A stretch of DNA of 64,000 bases, taken from the NCBI RefSeq assembly GCF_031143425.1, contig NC_090445.1, positions 823,148,817-823,212,816 of the forward strand. Reading direction: 5' to 3'. A program made the position numbers and the translations under genes. The stretch comes from Pleurodeles waltl. Taxonomy: Eukaryota > Chordata > Amphibia > Caudata > Salamandridae. The notes below the pieces were generated by a model. It was given only the letters and a program-made list of their open reading frames with translations. It did no database searches and was not told where the DNA came from. Shown in pieces: positions 33,044 to 45,801 of the stretch; within the stretch, counting starts at the first letter, position 1; every line of letters begins with the position of its first letter.

Positions 33044-34429
33044 CACCTCTGTGCCCACCCCAACAACAGGTAAAGCTGCCACCCCCTACCAGCACCACCC
33101 TCCCAGCAGCCCCTCAGCGTGTTTCCTGTGCCCGCTCACCCAGGAGGGTGGGCATCTCCTTCGCCCCATGCACCTCAGGCCCTGCTGCAGTCAGCCCTGA
33201 TGCCCTCAGTGAGAAGGCTATTGACCTACTGAGATCCCTCACTGTTGGGCAGTCAACCATACTGAATGCCATCCAGGGTGTCGAGAGGCATTTGCAACAA
33301 ACAAATGCATACTTGGAGGGCATTCACTCTGGCGTGGCGGCCCATCAGAGAGCATTTCAGGCTCTGGCCTCAGCACTGATGGTAGCCTTTGTCCCTGTAT
33401 CCAGCCTCCCCCCCTAAAACTTCCTCTACCCAGTCCGAATCCCCTCAAACCTAGCCTACCCAAGGACACCTTCAGACCAGCATTCACCCAAATCAACACA
33501 CAGAAGTGGCTCAGGCAAACACAAGCACCACAGTTCATCTTACAGGCACTCACACAAGCATCATCCCCATGCAGACACACCAACATCCACTGCCTCCACT
33601 GTGTCCCACTCTTCCTTGTTGTCCACCTCCCTCCCAGTTGCATCTCCACTCACACCTGCATGCACTACATCCTCATCCACTACCTCCATCACCAGCACAC
33701 CCATCACTACACACCCCTCACTGGCAGTCACCACCCCAACATCCACGCACACGTCCCCTGTGCCCTCTCCCACTGTGTCTGTGACCCATCCTCCCAAAGT
33801 ACACAAACACAAGCACACACCCACCCAACAGCCATCTACTTCCCAACAGCATCCAGCTCATGCACCTGCACCCAAACACAGCAGACTGACACCTCCTACA
33901 ACCACTCCCTCCATTCCCAAACCTTCACCCTCTTCCCGCCCCCTATGTCCCTAAGAAGCTCTTCCTAGCAAACATTGACCTCTTCCCAACCACTACCCTC
34001 CCCCATCCTTCACCTCGGGCCAGGGTGGCCAAAACCCAGCCCAGCACCTCAGCCACCAAATCCATGTCCGCTGTGGTGTCTGCAGCTGTCAGAGGCTCAA
34101 AGGGGGCACCCGTCAGCCCAGCCAGTGTGCCACTAACTCCTGCCAAGGGCAAGAATATTCTGCCACCTGGCAAGGTGAAGAAGGGGACAGCATCCAGCAA
34201 GGGGAAGGAGCCACAACCACCCAGCAAGGCCACCTCAAAGACTCCAGCAGCCAGACCCAAGGTGACACCACCATCTGCCAAGGGCAGGAAGGGGCACAAA
34301 ACACCAGCCAAGCCACGTCAGCCGCCCAAGCCTGCAGGTGAAGGCCCGTTGGCTACCAGCACAACCGCCAGCACCGGCACCTGCACTGCGGCCAGCACCG
34401 CCACCCACACCTCCGCAAACACTGCCGCA

Positions 34430-34690
34430 AGCACCACTACTGTCAGCAGCAGCAGCCCCAGTGGGCAGCCGTCCGAGGCTGCAGGAGAAGGGCTGGAGCC
34501 TCCCCCCACCACTGGCAGCACCTGCACCGCGGCCAGCACCGCCACCTGCACCGCCGCAAGCACCACCGCAAGCACCTGCACCGCTGACATTAGCACCACT
34601 GCCAGCAGCAGCAGCCCCAGTGGGCAGCCGTCCGAGGCTGCAGGAGAAGGGCTGGAGCCTCCCCCCACCACTGGCAGCACCACCATCAGC
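34430..34690 (+). repeat. Duplicated Ser/Thr/Ala-rich block in H2 MybB tail
   Basis: A segment containing AGCAGCAGCAGCCCCAGTGG and GGAGAAGGGCTGGAGCCTCC occurs twice, about 180 bp apart, within the coding tail of MybB. Confidence 0.85.
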
Positions 34691-34845
34691 ACCGGCACTA
34701 CCAACACTGTGCAGCCGTAGCTGCCAGCGAATGGACTGTAGCCTTCCCTCCATGGACTATCATGCATCCTGGCCACTTCAAATCTCGTGGCTCTGACACC
34801 GAGGTGAGGGACTGTGACCTGCCACCCCCATGTGCTGCATCACTG

Positions 34846-35040
34846 GGCACCAAGCCCCCTCCAGAACCAGTGGAGAAAGGCATCCACTCACCCTATCCTT
34901 GGCAGGATGAAGCACACTGGGCACCAAACACCCTCCAGAACCAGTGGGGAAAGGCATCCAGTCACGCTATCCTTGGCAGGATGAAGCACACTGAGCACAA
35001 AGCCCCATCCAGAACCAGTGGAACATGTCACCCATTTGAA
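34846..35040. repeat. 73-bp tandem repeat in the H2 right arm
   Basis: Nearly three copies, starting near 34846, 34919 and 34993, with cores CCAGAACCAGTGG and CTTGGCAGGATGAAGCACAC. Confidence 0.85.
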
Positions 35041-35042
35041 AG

Positions 35043-35215
35043 ACTGTGACTTTGCACTCCCCATGACCAAGCAGTGGGCAAACCACTTACTTGAGAGACT
35101 TGACAGACTGTGGCTTTGCACTCCCCAGGACCAAGCAGTGGGCAAACCACCCACTTGAGAGACTTGAGAGACTGTGGCTTTGCACTCCCCAGGACCACAC
35201 AGTGGACATGGAGCC
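35043..35215. repeat. 64-bp tandem repeat in the H2 right arm
   Basis: Three units (near 35043, 35106 and 35170) with core GACTGTGGCTTTGCACTCCC and GACTTGAGA spacers. On the opposite strand this resembles the H1 unit at 11344-11745 (GAGAGCAAAGCCACAGTCC), so the two arrays are homologous. Confidence 0.85.
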
Positions 35216-36058
35216 CCCTCCAGGAGCAGTGGCATAGTACCATCTTCCGGCTGAGGTGCCCCCCCTTTCCTCTGAGGTGCCTGTGTGTTTTCAACCTGAT
35301 GCCCCTGCAGTGTTCTCTCTGTTTTGAGGCAGGAGTCAAGTGTGGGCTTGGCCTATGTGTTATAGCCCAGTGGTCCACGGACTATTTTTGTGTGGACATT
35401 GTGCCTCATTTTGTATATAGTGTATATATTGTACGTACTGTTTATTTATTTATGAACGTTTTTCTCGAAATTTCTAATATTACACTCATTTGAATCCATT
35501 CCTTTTGTCCTTGCGTTATTCCAGAGGGTTACGGGGTGTATATGTAAGGTTGTTGCATGTGTTTGTGTGTATTGTGTTGGGTTGAGGGTGGGGGTGTTGC
35601 GTGTGCGTGTCACTCTCTTCCCCCCGTGTACTAGGTGCAGTACTCACCGTGGTCGTCGTCGCGGGCATTGGTACTCCTGGTAGATGAGAAGATACACCAG
35701 CATGGGTAACACCTGTAGTTCGGGCTCCATGGCGTCCTGGTTCTTCCTTGAGTGTCGAGAGGTGAGTGGTTTTCCTTCAAACTACTGTTTCTGCCGTGCT
35801 TTTGATGGCGTTGGTACCGCCCTGGAAAGGCTGGCAGATAGGCGGGTTGTAATGGGGTGGGCAGTACATTGGCTTCCGCCTGGCTGTTGGCGGTTGCCGT
35901 CGCGGTATTTGTTGCTACCGTCGTGGCGGTCGGAGTGTTAAAGTGGCTGTATGTGTTGGCGGTTTCTGCCATGGTCATGATTCCATTTTTGTTACCGCCG
36001 GCCTGTTGGCAGTATTACTGCTGCTTTAACACCGACCACCAGGGTTGTAATGAGGGCC

Positions 36059-39000
36059 TTAGTTTGAAATGTTAAGTTTGGGTGCACCAATAGTTGTTGT
36101 AGTGACATGAGTTGACACTGTTTTCCCTGTGTATTTCCACCTACATACCATCCTCTAATGAGCAGGCAGACCCTATAACTGTTATCGGGCGAGACATAGG
36201 TGACATAGCAAAGCGGCACCTCCTCACTCCCCCCTATCACCCACAATCTTTCTATGCCACCATGACTCCTTCGTCTGACGTATGCTTTCTTACATTAAAC
36301 ATCTGTGGAATGCACACTGCTAGAAAACACTACACTATCTATGCACATGTGACACGCCAACAGGCACAGGTAGACCTTCTCCAGGAGACACATGTCTCCG
36401 CTGGGGAGCTGGACCACTTGTGCAAACTTTGGAGAGGTCACATCTATGCTACAACCTACTCGGCATATGGGCGGGGTGCCCTAATATGGATTTGCCCCGG
36501 CATCCCATTTTAAGAACTGACTTGACCATAAACAAATATGACCAATATGTCCTCCTTGAAGGCCATCTTTAACAACCAAAGACTACTTGTAGGTGGCATA
36601 TATGCTCACAATACTGAGCAGGGAACCTTTTAAGATACGTTATCCACAACACTTACCCATAAAACCCTCCTACCATGGGTGCTAGGGGGAGACTAGAACT
36701 GTGTGCCGGACCTCACTTTGGATAGATCCCATTCCCCATTACCCTCTCCCCCAACAGACACAAGCAGACTGCTTCTGCACCTGGACAAGCTCCTGACCGC
36801 TAATGGACATATGGCACTCATGCACCCCTCGAACCTGGCTGTATTCCTTTCATTCCATAACCCATAATCTATATGTCTGACTTGATCGCGTCCTCTGCTC
36901 TCCTATCCCCTAGTTCAACATTCAGACTGTTTGGGATGCATAGTTTCAAACCATGATGCACATATAATAGATATTCGCTGGGCAACCGCTCATCTCCAGA
37001 TCCCCATGTGGAAACTACCACAAGAATGTCTAGAGGACCCAATATTCAGAGCTGAGTAAGGTAACCACATCTTCTCTGAAAATTGTAACACAGCACCTCC
37101 AATAGAGCATTGGAATGGGATGCCTTCAAAGTAGTAGCAAGAGAAATGTGTATCCAGAAGATAGAGGGGGTCTGCAGGATCATATAGAAGAGCATAGCAC
37201 ATGCTGGGATCCTGAGCACAGAGTCAGATAGCAACTGTGCACTTATCCCGCAACTCACGAAGGCCAAAAACGATTATGCGACCTTCCTAGAAAACTCCCA
37301 ATGATATACCTTTACTGCCCACGCATCCAAAGTACATAGGGAAGGTGGCAAAGTCAGCAGACTTCTAGCCTGGCTTATCCAACAAGAGTCTCCAACACAT
37401 GCTATCACTGAAAAAGTGGACCACTAGGGTACCATAATTCACCTGCAAGCTGATATTCTACAGGCCTTCTATGATTACTACTACTCCATTTACAAGGTCC
37501 CACCGACCAACTTGACAAGCCTGCCCGAGACCTTCCTCGCGATCATCCCTCTCCCTTCTATCTCAGTGTCTTTTAGGAACTCCCTAGATGCGCAAATCAC
37601 AACTACAGATGTGACACAGGCGATTCATGATCTTGCTCGAAACAAAACTCCAGACCGCTACAGCCTACTGCTGGAGCACCATAGCACTTTTTCATTCTTA
37701 CTAGCCCCCCACCTCACAGAAATGTTGGAGGCTGCGTTATACACTGGCGAACTCCCACACTCACTGCGTGAATTCCTCCTGATTTCTCTCCTCAAGCCGG
37801 ACAGAGACCCTACACCCCTAGCCTCCTACAGGCCTATTGCCATACTTAGCACAGACTACAAAATCCTAGGAAAACTCCTTGCAGATAGATACGCCCGATC
37901 CTTCCATACCTCATTCACACAGACCAAAATGGCTTTGTGTCGAGATGTAGCACCTCCCAAAATATTCCTTGGCTCTTCCATATACAAGATCAAGTACAGG
38001 GCCACTTTCCAAAAGTGCCATGCTTCATTCTAGACTTAGAGAAGACAGTTAATACTCTAACATGGCACTATCTTTTCACAGTCCTTGTCCATATGGGGAT
38101 TGGGCTTAAACTCTTAGCTTACACTTGATTATGGTATTCCAATCCTACCTCCTAAATTTGCCTGGGCCACCTCATTTCAGCTCCCTTCTCAGTTGGTCAT
38201 GGCACAAGACAGGAGTGCCCAGACTCTACACAATTATTTGCGCTCACAATGGACCGTCTTGCCATATGCCTGCTCCAGGAGGGCCAAGAGCAGTGTCCCT
38301 GTACGTGGACGATCTGCTTTTGTATTTGCGAGATACTGCAATAGATTTAATAACCCGGTGAAACACCCTTGCTGACTTTGCCTCTACTGCTGGGCTCTGG
38401 GTCAGCTGGGCAAAATTATCGGCATACTCATTGTGTCCCAACCAGCCGCTGCTCAAGATACATCTGGGTGATGTCCACTTAAACTGGCATGCATAAGTGA
38501 TCCAATACCTCAGAGTCTATCTGTATTATACCCCCAGAGACCTCTCTGAAGGGAACTACTGTAAAGCCTTAGTGGGAATTAAAACCCAGGCTCACTTCTG
38601 GCAATCTCTCCCATTAGCCCTCCACGGACAAAATAGCTCTGATGAAAATGGTCATTCTACCCCGTCTTCTCTACTATTTTACAAATCTACCAGTTGTCCC
38701 CCCACGCCTCTTTTTCAAAGAGCTGGACTCTCTTCTGTCCAACCTTGTCTGGGGCACCAAGCGCCCCAAGTTGCCTTTGCTAAACAACTACCGATGAATC
38801 GAGGGTGTCTAAGTGCTCCATCCTTTGAGGCCTGTTTTATGGCGTTGCAGCTCCAATGGCTCTACCGTTAGACTGTGGACTGATACCTAGGAGAAGCAAC
38901 TAATAGACAGGGATCTGTACTGATACTGACAATCGGAGGTCTTCTCCTCCTGACGGTGCTGCCGTCCTCCCCTTGGCCCCTACAAGTATCGGTGGCATGG

Positions 39001-40253
39001 ACATGTATGACCTGCATACATAACCTCTCCTGTACTGCCCCAATATATGCTCCAACACTCCCACTGATCAGTTTACCCCGCCATTCGGGGTTCTACACAG
39101 CTAAGGACTTGATGGTTTGGACAGAACATCCAGTACTCACTGTAGGTGACCTCTTCTCTTCTCTGAGGGGCATTTCCTCCCCTTTGAACAATTGACCGAG
39201 GAATATGGCCTCCCAACAGAACAATTCCTCCTACATAGATGACTCGGCCACACCTACTGCACACTCTGGAACACTACGGAAGGAGAAACTCCCACACATC
39301 AAGACCTCCAATCTATCCTAACTATAGGCACTGGTCATCACCTCATCATATGGCTTTATAAAGCCGTATCTGAGCTCACACTCGCCTTCCTAGCATCCCA
39401 ACACTAAAAATGGGATGATGATTTTGGGAGAGCTCTTAATGACAAAGAGTGGGACAGAGCACTTCAATTTCCCAAAGCTGTATCCCATAACTCTCGCTTT
39501 AAGAACATACAATTTCATATAATCCTCAGGGCATATTTAACCCCGGCACAATTTAACCGTCTCTCTCCCAAAACACAAAGTAACTGTCCGCATTGCCAGA
39601 CTCCTGATGCTGATCTCAAACACATGCTCTGGTCCTGTTTAGCCCTCCAGAGTTATTGGCACGTAGTCCACACCATCTTGCTGGTTGTTACAGAACTCCC
39701 TGACTTTTACAAATGGGAGGCATGCTCGCTTGGCATTTTCAAATGTAAAAAACAGCATAACGTTTGAGTCCGCTTTGCATCCTTAGCACTCCTACTGGCC
39801 AAATGCACAATTACAATACACTGGCGATCCTCTACTGCCTCCTCAGTAGCAGTGTGGCATGGGGCAATGCAGAAATGGGGCATGACCAAGGGAGACGCCC
39901 TTTGCTTCAAGAAGGTGTGACACTTGCGTAAACATCTGATTTCCCCCCAGTGGGCCATGCTGCTAGCACACATCCAACAGGAGGTGAACAATGATAATTT
40001 TTCCTCAAGACAGCGCACACCTCACACATCCACGATTCTTGGCATTGCCGCCAAAGGATCTAACCTCAGCACCTCTATAACCCTACACAAATTAATCCCC
40101 ATGCGCACGCTACCACTTTAAACACCTGACTATTCTCGAAAGATACAGCAGCAGGCTACCAATCAACGCACCTAACCCAACAATTTCCTGAGTATAAAAA
40201 AGTAATATTATTGATATTTGTTTGTTCTTTGCTCATTTGTGTGCACTAAGATG
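36059..40253 (+). mobile_element. L1/Tx1-like LINE, 3' part (ORF2 and 3' tail)
   Basis: Continuation of the LINE from 24220-27442. After an ORF1-ORF2 spacer, a decayed ORF2 runs to about 40121, followed by an AT-rich 3' tail. The right limit is set by the start of PLE2 and is approximate. Confidence 0.7.
36264..40121 (+). pseudogene. LINE ORF2: endonuclease and reverse transcriptase, multiply broken
   Basis: Domains appear in order but in different frames. Near 36280-36510 is an APE-type endonuclease start (CFLTLNICGMHTARKHYTIY, VDLLQETHV). Near 37600-38020 is a reverse transcriptase (LARNKTPDRY, PHSLREFLLISLLKPDRDP, YRPIAILSTDYKILGKLLAD). The YVDDLLLYLRD active site is near 38297. A C-terminal Cys/His motif (CPHCQTPDADLKHMLWSC) lies near 39588-39640. 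This order is typical of L1/Tx1 ORF2, which nicks target DNA and reverse-transcribes the LINE RNA. Many stops and frameshifts rule out activity. Confidence 0.85.
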
Positions 40254-40266
40254 AACACCTGCTGCC
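40254..40266. repeat. Candidate target-site duplication of PLE2, left
   Basis: AACACCTGCTGCC here matches AACACCTGCTTGCC at 48228-48241 with one base difference, outside both inverted arms of PLE2. Confidence 0.5.
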
Positions 40267-40289
40267 AAGGTGTAATCCTTTAAACAAAA

Positions 40290-41520
40290 TGAAAAAACTC
40301 AATTTAGAACACTGGTAGTGCACCACCATCAACAATATTTCAATGTCCAATTCCTTGGTATAATATTATACAAGTCTTCTCTTTATTATTTTTTCCTTAA
40401 AAAAAATACAAGTATACATAGCAGCAACAGCCAATGCGTTTTGTTCTTTGACATAGGACTTCTTCAGGGCTGGAATACAACAAATTTGACTCACATTCAA
40501 TAAACACATAACAATTCTTTACATCCACACACATAACTTCACAGAAAGAAGACAATAAACCACAACAACATTGTAAATAAATACATAGCTCAATACCCTA
40601 TTCCAAAGGGAAAGAACCTGACAAGGGAATACTTCAGTTTTTAATAAAAGCTACTCTTAATATACACATATAAAAATAAAAAACATATAAAAAAGATACA
40701 ATTACAACATCACCAAAAGTTATTACATATATCACCAATTATACATATATAAACAAACAAAAAGGACAAAGAAAAATATGTATATATATAAAATATATAT
40801 GAAATATATTTAAAAACAACCCGTCTTTTTAAATATTTTTCTTACTACCCAAAACTGGTGCAAAACAACACACCCACCAATGACTACATAATTAAAATCA
40901 ATTACCAAAAGAATATAAATATATAGCCTTAAGAATGCCAACACCTGTATGTAAGTGCCATCTCATGATTAATTGCTTTAACACAAACCCTTACACATAC
41001 CTAGTCAATTGACTTCAAATTGATTCATCATATCATCTTCCATGTGGCCTTTAGTACATCCAAATAAGCATCTAATATAGGAAAAAGACACCACATCACC
41101 TTTTCAAAATGCAATCCTCATTTCCAATTATCACCCATTATCAGTTATATTTACTAATCCAGTAGTGTCATTATTAATAAATAGTCAGAGAAAAGAAAAC
41201 ATAAATTGTCATTAATTTTTTTCTTTTTTCTTTTTTCATTAAGTAGTGCCTGCTCCGTATTACAGCCAATAGCCAATATTTGGTCTCTTCCTTATCAATT
41301 CCCCACCCCCCATAATCCCATGATTCGCCAACATTATTTCAGATTGAAAATACCCCGCTGTTATTTAGACAAGTTCTCACATAATTACAGCCATTGTCTA
41401 TTAATATACAACACCAGAATATTTTCAAATCAGGTCTCAGTGAGACACACTATAAATGTGCCTCTCTCGGATATAAGATTTACAATACCTTCTGATCTTC
41501 CACGAACCGGGGAAATAACA
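40290..41520 (+). repeat. PLE2 left inverted arm
   Basis: Inverse complement of 46975-48225, with many substitutions and indels. Shared landmarks include GCACCACCATCAACAATATT, GGTATAATATTATACAAGTC and, at the inner end, the CAATACCTTCTGATCTTCCA stretch. Open frames here are not genes. Confidence 0.85.
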
Positions 41521-41639
41521 ATCCTCCAGTGTCGGTATGCAGGGCGTGTAACAAACCAAGCTATGCAGAAAGAACCGGCTTTAAATAGCCCGCTTCTCCA
41601 TTGCCCACTGATACTCATCATAGATTTTGAAACAGCCCA

Positions 41640-42500
41640 TCCAAAAGACACAATCACGTGTGACGGAAAACGTCATTCTCCGGATTTAGCCGTAATCGTG
41701 GCGGCCATCTTAGAATATGTCATTTGTCACCAATATCTTTCTGTTTAGTAAAGAACCTGAAATTTTTCTATCATCAACATCTCTCCAATAACCATAGTTT
41801 TTCATCATAAATACCAGGCAAATATTTACAAGACCAGCGATTGCCTATGTTTGAAAGGGTCTTTTCGCAAGTCCTTTTATGATCATGGCTGTCAGGTTTC
41901 GCTGCGATCATAGCGGCCATCACACAACCAATCCTTTATCACTGATGTCCTTCTATCCAATACAGAAAATACATTTTTCCTAAATTTAATATCTTTTCAA
42001 TACCCATATCTTTTTCGGCATAGGCATCAGACCAACTTTCACAGAACCCGCGATTGCCAATGTATAAAAAAAAAACACAATTCCACAAGTCCTCTCATAA
42101 AAATAGCAGCCAGCCATGGGGAAAATTCTTTCTCATAAATATCACTTCATTTAATTAGGAATACAAGTCTTTTTTAAAACATACTATATATTTCCTCAGA
42201 ACAGGTTCCTCCTTGTATGTATCAAACCAGTCCATTTAAGGCAAGTGGACGGCTATCTTAACACAACTCACTTTTCACAGATATCCCTCACTTTAATTAA
42301 AAATATGAGACTTCTCTAGATCCTGCTATGTTTTTACTTACATCAAGATTTTTCAACCAAAATAACAAAACTGTTAATTTGAATTGAAAGGTCACATGTA
42401 CGGAGAGACACTATTCTCCGAATTTGTCCATACTCCTGTCAACCCTTTCAAAGTAAATCATATGTCACTAATGTCCTTCCCTTTCATTACGGACATGAGG
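41640..42500. repeat. Degenerate tandem repeats (150-210 bp) in the PLE2 3' region
   Basis: Four to five loosely related units share motifs such as TCACTGATGTCCTTCTATCC (TCACTAATGTCCTTCCCTTT in another unit), TTTTTC, CGCGATTGCC or GCGATTGCC, ACAAGTCCT and GCGGCCATC. They lie between the left arm and the endonuclease. Confidence 0.55.
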
Positions 42501-42640
42501 TTTTTCCAAAGATAAGACCTAACCCCTACCCACTGTTTTTTGTATACACTGTGGGTGGCAAATTCATTCCCTCAGAACAAACAATCACATATTAAATAAA
42601 ATAATTTACTGCCAAATGTGCACAAACAGCATATTTATAA

Positions 42641-43471
42641 AAAATAATGTAACTCATCATCTGTATTGTGACCCATTTCCACCGAACGTAGATGACATAT
42701 GCATGCAACCTCTTCACGATGTAAAGTTAATTCTCTACTTCCTCCCCTCTGGTCAGGCGGTACATATTCCACCCCATGAAACCAAATACAGCTGTCACCA
42801 GAATGGTGTTCCATCATATGGAGTGTTAGGGGATATTTGATATCTTTGTTCCCTATAGCACGGACATGCTCCTGTATCTGGGATTTTAAAGGTTTTATAG
42901 TACTTCCTACGTAGATTTTGATACATGTACAACCTAAGATATACACCACATATTTTGTCTTACAGTTTATGAAATATCTAATTTCATATCTCCTTATCGT
43001 ATTATAGTAAAAACTTTTGATTTTATCTAAACCAAAAGTACACATGTTACACTCATGACAAACATAAAATTATTTTGGTGTAGTAGGTAACCATGTTTGT
43101 CTCTTAGTCGTAGTGATGTAACTAGGACATAAGTGATCTCTGAACGTCCTACCTCTACGATAGGTAACCTTGGATAGTTTGGACACACACCCCTTAATCC
43201 CAGGTGTTTCTGTTAGTAATGCCAGTGCCATCTCAAAACCTTATAAATGTAATCACTCAACACTGGGTATTGAGTCACAAAAGCCAACTGAACAGGCTTG
43301 TTCCTATTGTTCTTAATTTTCACACGTAATGTGCCCTCTCTAGTCATTTGTTCAATCTGTTTTCCTGCTTTCAATAAAACTTTTTCACCATATCCTCTTT
43401 TCCTGAATCTCTGTTTCGCATTATTAATCTGGGCAGCAAAGAGGTCCCCAGTACTACAATTACGCCTTATA
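42641..43471 (-). pseudogene. PLE2 GIY-YIG endonuclease and 3' half of the reverse transcriptase reading frame
   Basis: Minus strand. After the LTR-like insertion, the frame continues IRRNCSTGDLFAAQINNAKQ and then through a basic connector. The endonuclease follows at 43045-42635 with VVYILGCTCIKIYVGSTIKP and a QEHVRAI helix, the GIY-YIG core that nicks target DNA for retrotransposition. The ORF is locally well kept, with stops in the linker. Confidence 0.85.
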
Positions 43472-43476
43472 CGTAC

Positions 43477-45796
43477 TGTAGGAAGTTGGCTCTGTATATA
43501 CTATCTCAAATTGAGAGAGTCCAAGGGTTCCCCTTAGAGGTTGATAGTGGCAAAATTAGATAATGCTAATGCTCTGTTTTGTGGTCATGTAATTGTGCAG
43601 TAGGCTTATCAGAGGGTAGTGTTAAGCATTTGTTGTACACACACAGGCAAAAACTGAGGAACACACACTCAAAGACTTAACTGCAGGCCAATAGGTTTTA
43701 TATAGAAAAATATATTTTCTTAATTTATTTTAGAACCACAAGATTCAAGATTTGAGGTAAGTACATAAAATGCAAGGTACTTCACGCAGGTAAGTAGAGA
43801 ACTTTGATTTAAAACAGTAATACACACAGTTTAGGTTAAAATGCCAAAAAGCTATTTTAAAAGTAGACACACTGCAAAAATAAACAGTTCCTGGTGGAGG
43901 TAAGTCTGGTTAAGTTTCTCAGGTAAGTAAAGCACTTACACAGTCAGTCTTCTGGGCATAGGCAGCCCACCGTTGTGGGTTCAAGGCAACCCCGAAGCCA
44001 CCGCACCAGCAACACAGGGCCGGTCAGGTGCAGAGGTCAAAGGAGGGCCCAAAACACATAGGCACCTATGAAGAACATGGGTGCTCCGGTCCTACTCTGC
44101 TTACAGGTAAGTACCTGCTTCCTCGGGGAGCAGACCAGGGGGTTTTGTAGAGCACTGGGGGAGGACACACAAGCCCACAAAACACACTCTCAGCGTCACA
44201 GGGGCGGCCGGGTGCAGTAGGCAAAGTAGGTGTAGGGTTTGCTATTGAAAGCAATGGAGGGACCCGGGGCTCACTTAGGTAATGCAGGCAGGGCACAAGG
44301 GGGCTTCTCGGGCCAGCCACTGACTGGGCCAGGATGAGGGCCACCTGCTGGTCACTCCTGCACTTATAGGTTCAGGGCAGTGCTCTGAGTCCACAGAGGG
44401 TGCTGGTCCCTGTCCGATTTTTCGCTGTGCAGGTTCTTTGAGTCTGGAGACAGGCTGGTAGGGCTGGGGCCAAGTCAGTTGTCGTCTCCGTCATCTCTGC
44501 GGGGCTTTCAGGTCAGCAGTCCTTCTTCTTTCTTCAGGTTGCCGGAATCTGATTTCCTCGGTTCAGGGTCACCCCTAAATACTGAATTTAGGGGTGTGTT
44601 TGGGTCTTGGGGGCAGTGGCCAAAGGCTACTGTCCTGGTGAGTGGCTATACCCTCTTTGTGCCTCCTCCCTGAGGGGAGGGGGGGCACATCCCTATTCCT
44701 ATTGGGGAAATCCTCCAAATTCAAGATGGAGGATTTCTAAAGGCAGGGGTCACCTCAGCTCAGGGCACCTTAGGGGCTGTCCTGACTGGTAGGTAACTCC
44801 TCTTTGTTTTTCTCATTATCTCCTCCAGCCTTGCCACCAAAAGTGGGGGCCATGGCCGGAGGGGCGGGCATCTCCACTAGCTGAGATGCTCTGGGATGCT
44901 GTAACAAAAGGCATGAGCCTTTGAGGCTCACCTCCAGGTGTTACAGTTTCTGCAGGCGGGGTGAGAAGCACCTCCACCCAGTACAGGCTTTGTTCCTGGC
45001 CACAGAGTGACAAAGGCACTCACCTCATGTGACCAGAAACTCGTATGGTTGTGATAGGCTGGCAGAAACTGGTCAGCCTAGCACTAGGAGTCGGACTAGT
45101 ATTCAGGGGGCATCTCTAAGATGCCCTCTGGGTGTAATTTACAATAAATCCCACACTGGCATTAGTGTGCATTTATTGTGCTGAGAAGTTTGATATCAAA
45201 CTTCCCAGATTTCAATGTAGCCATTATGGAACTATGGAGTTCATAATTTACAGACTCTCAGGCCATATACTCTTTATGGCTACCCTGCAATTACAATGTC
45301 TAAGGTTTGGTTTAGACACTGTAGGGGCATAGTGCTTGTGCAAATATGCCATCTCCTGTGGTATAGTGCACCCTGCCTTAGGGCTGTAAGGCCTGCTAGA
45401 GGGGTGACTTACCTATGCCACATGCAGTGGCTTGTGGGCATGACACTCTGAGGGGAGTACCATGTCAACTTAGTCTTTTTCTCTCCACCAGCACACACAA
45501 GCTGTGAGGCAGAGTGCATGTGCTGAGTGAGAGGTCCCCAGGGTGGCATAATACATGCTGCAGCCATTAGAAACCATCCCTGGCCACAGGGCCCTTGGCA
45601 CCAGGGGTACCATTTACAAGGGACTTATCTGTGTACCAGGGCTGTGCCAATTGTGGGAACAAAGGTACAGTTTAGGGAAAGAACACTGGTGCTGGGGCCT
45701 GGTTAGCAGGGTCCCAGCACACTTTCAATCATAACTGGCATCAACAAAAGGCAAAAGGTCAGGGGGTAACCATGCCAAGGAAGGCATTTCCCTAAA
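43477..45796. mobile_element. 2.3-kb LTR-like insertion in PLE2 with perfect 5-bp target duplication
   Basis: The insert starts TGTAGGAAGTTGG and ends TTTCCCTAAA. CGTAC precedes it (43472-43476) and follows it (45797-45801). On either side the PLE2 frame matches up (GEIVR on one side, RNCSTGD on the other), so the boundaries are exact. A 5-bp duplication and a 5' TG suggest an LTR-type element (solo LTR or non-autonomous); the 3' CA is degraded. No coding region was recognised inside. The same family, as I recall it, is common in salamander sequence, but that cannot be checked here. Confidence 0.75.
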
Positions 45797-45801
45797 CGTA
45801 C

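Larger units (their letters stand above)
31628..34720 (+). pseudogene. MybB of H2, same exon plan as H1, several frameshifts and a duplicated exon start
   Basis: Exon 1 (31628-31737, MAHVSGERAAAFTSEELERL) ends at GTGAGT. Exon 2 (31951-32217) reads KKGIWRAITKEVWTLGV before losing frame. The start of exon 3 occurs twice (32607 and 32854). The second copy continues through ALSEKAIDLLRSLTVGQSTI and AYLEGIHSGVAAHQRAFQAL to a frameshifted Ser/Thr/Pro-rich and Lys-rich tail ending at 34720. The tail includes two near-identical Ser/Thr/Ala-rich blocks (about 34430-34690). Conservation of splice sites and of the Leu-rich helix between H1 and H2 is the main evidence that MybB is a real gene. Confidence 0.75.
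27443..36058 (-). mobile_element. PIF/Harbinger transposon H2 (8.6 kb), decayed, inverted relative to H1, inserted in a LINE
   Basis: The ends GGCCCTCATTACAAC and its inverse are perfect, and the match runs outward over ACTAAGG/CCTTAGT, so the inverted repeat is 20 bp (ACTAAGGCCCTCATTACAAC). The bases next to GGCC are TAA (left) and TTA (right), so a clean 3-bp direct duplication is not seen. The gene set is the same as H1, in reverse: MybA (+), transposase (-), MybB (+). All three are broken, so H2 is older than H1. It separates ORF1 and ORF2 of one L1/Tx1-like LINE. Confidence 0.88.
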
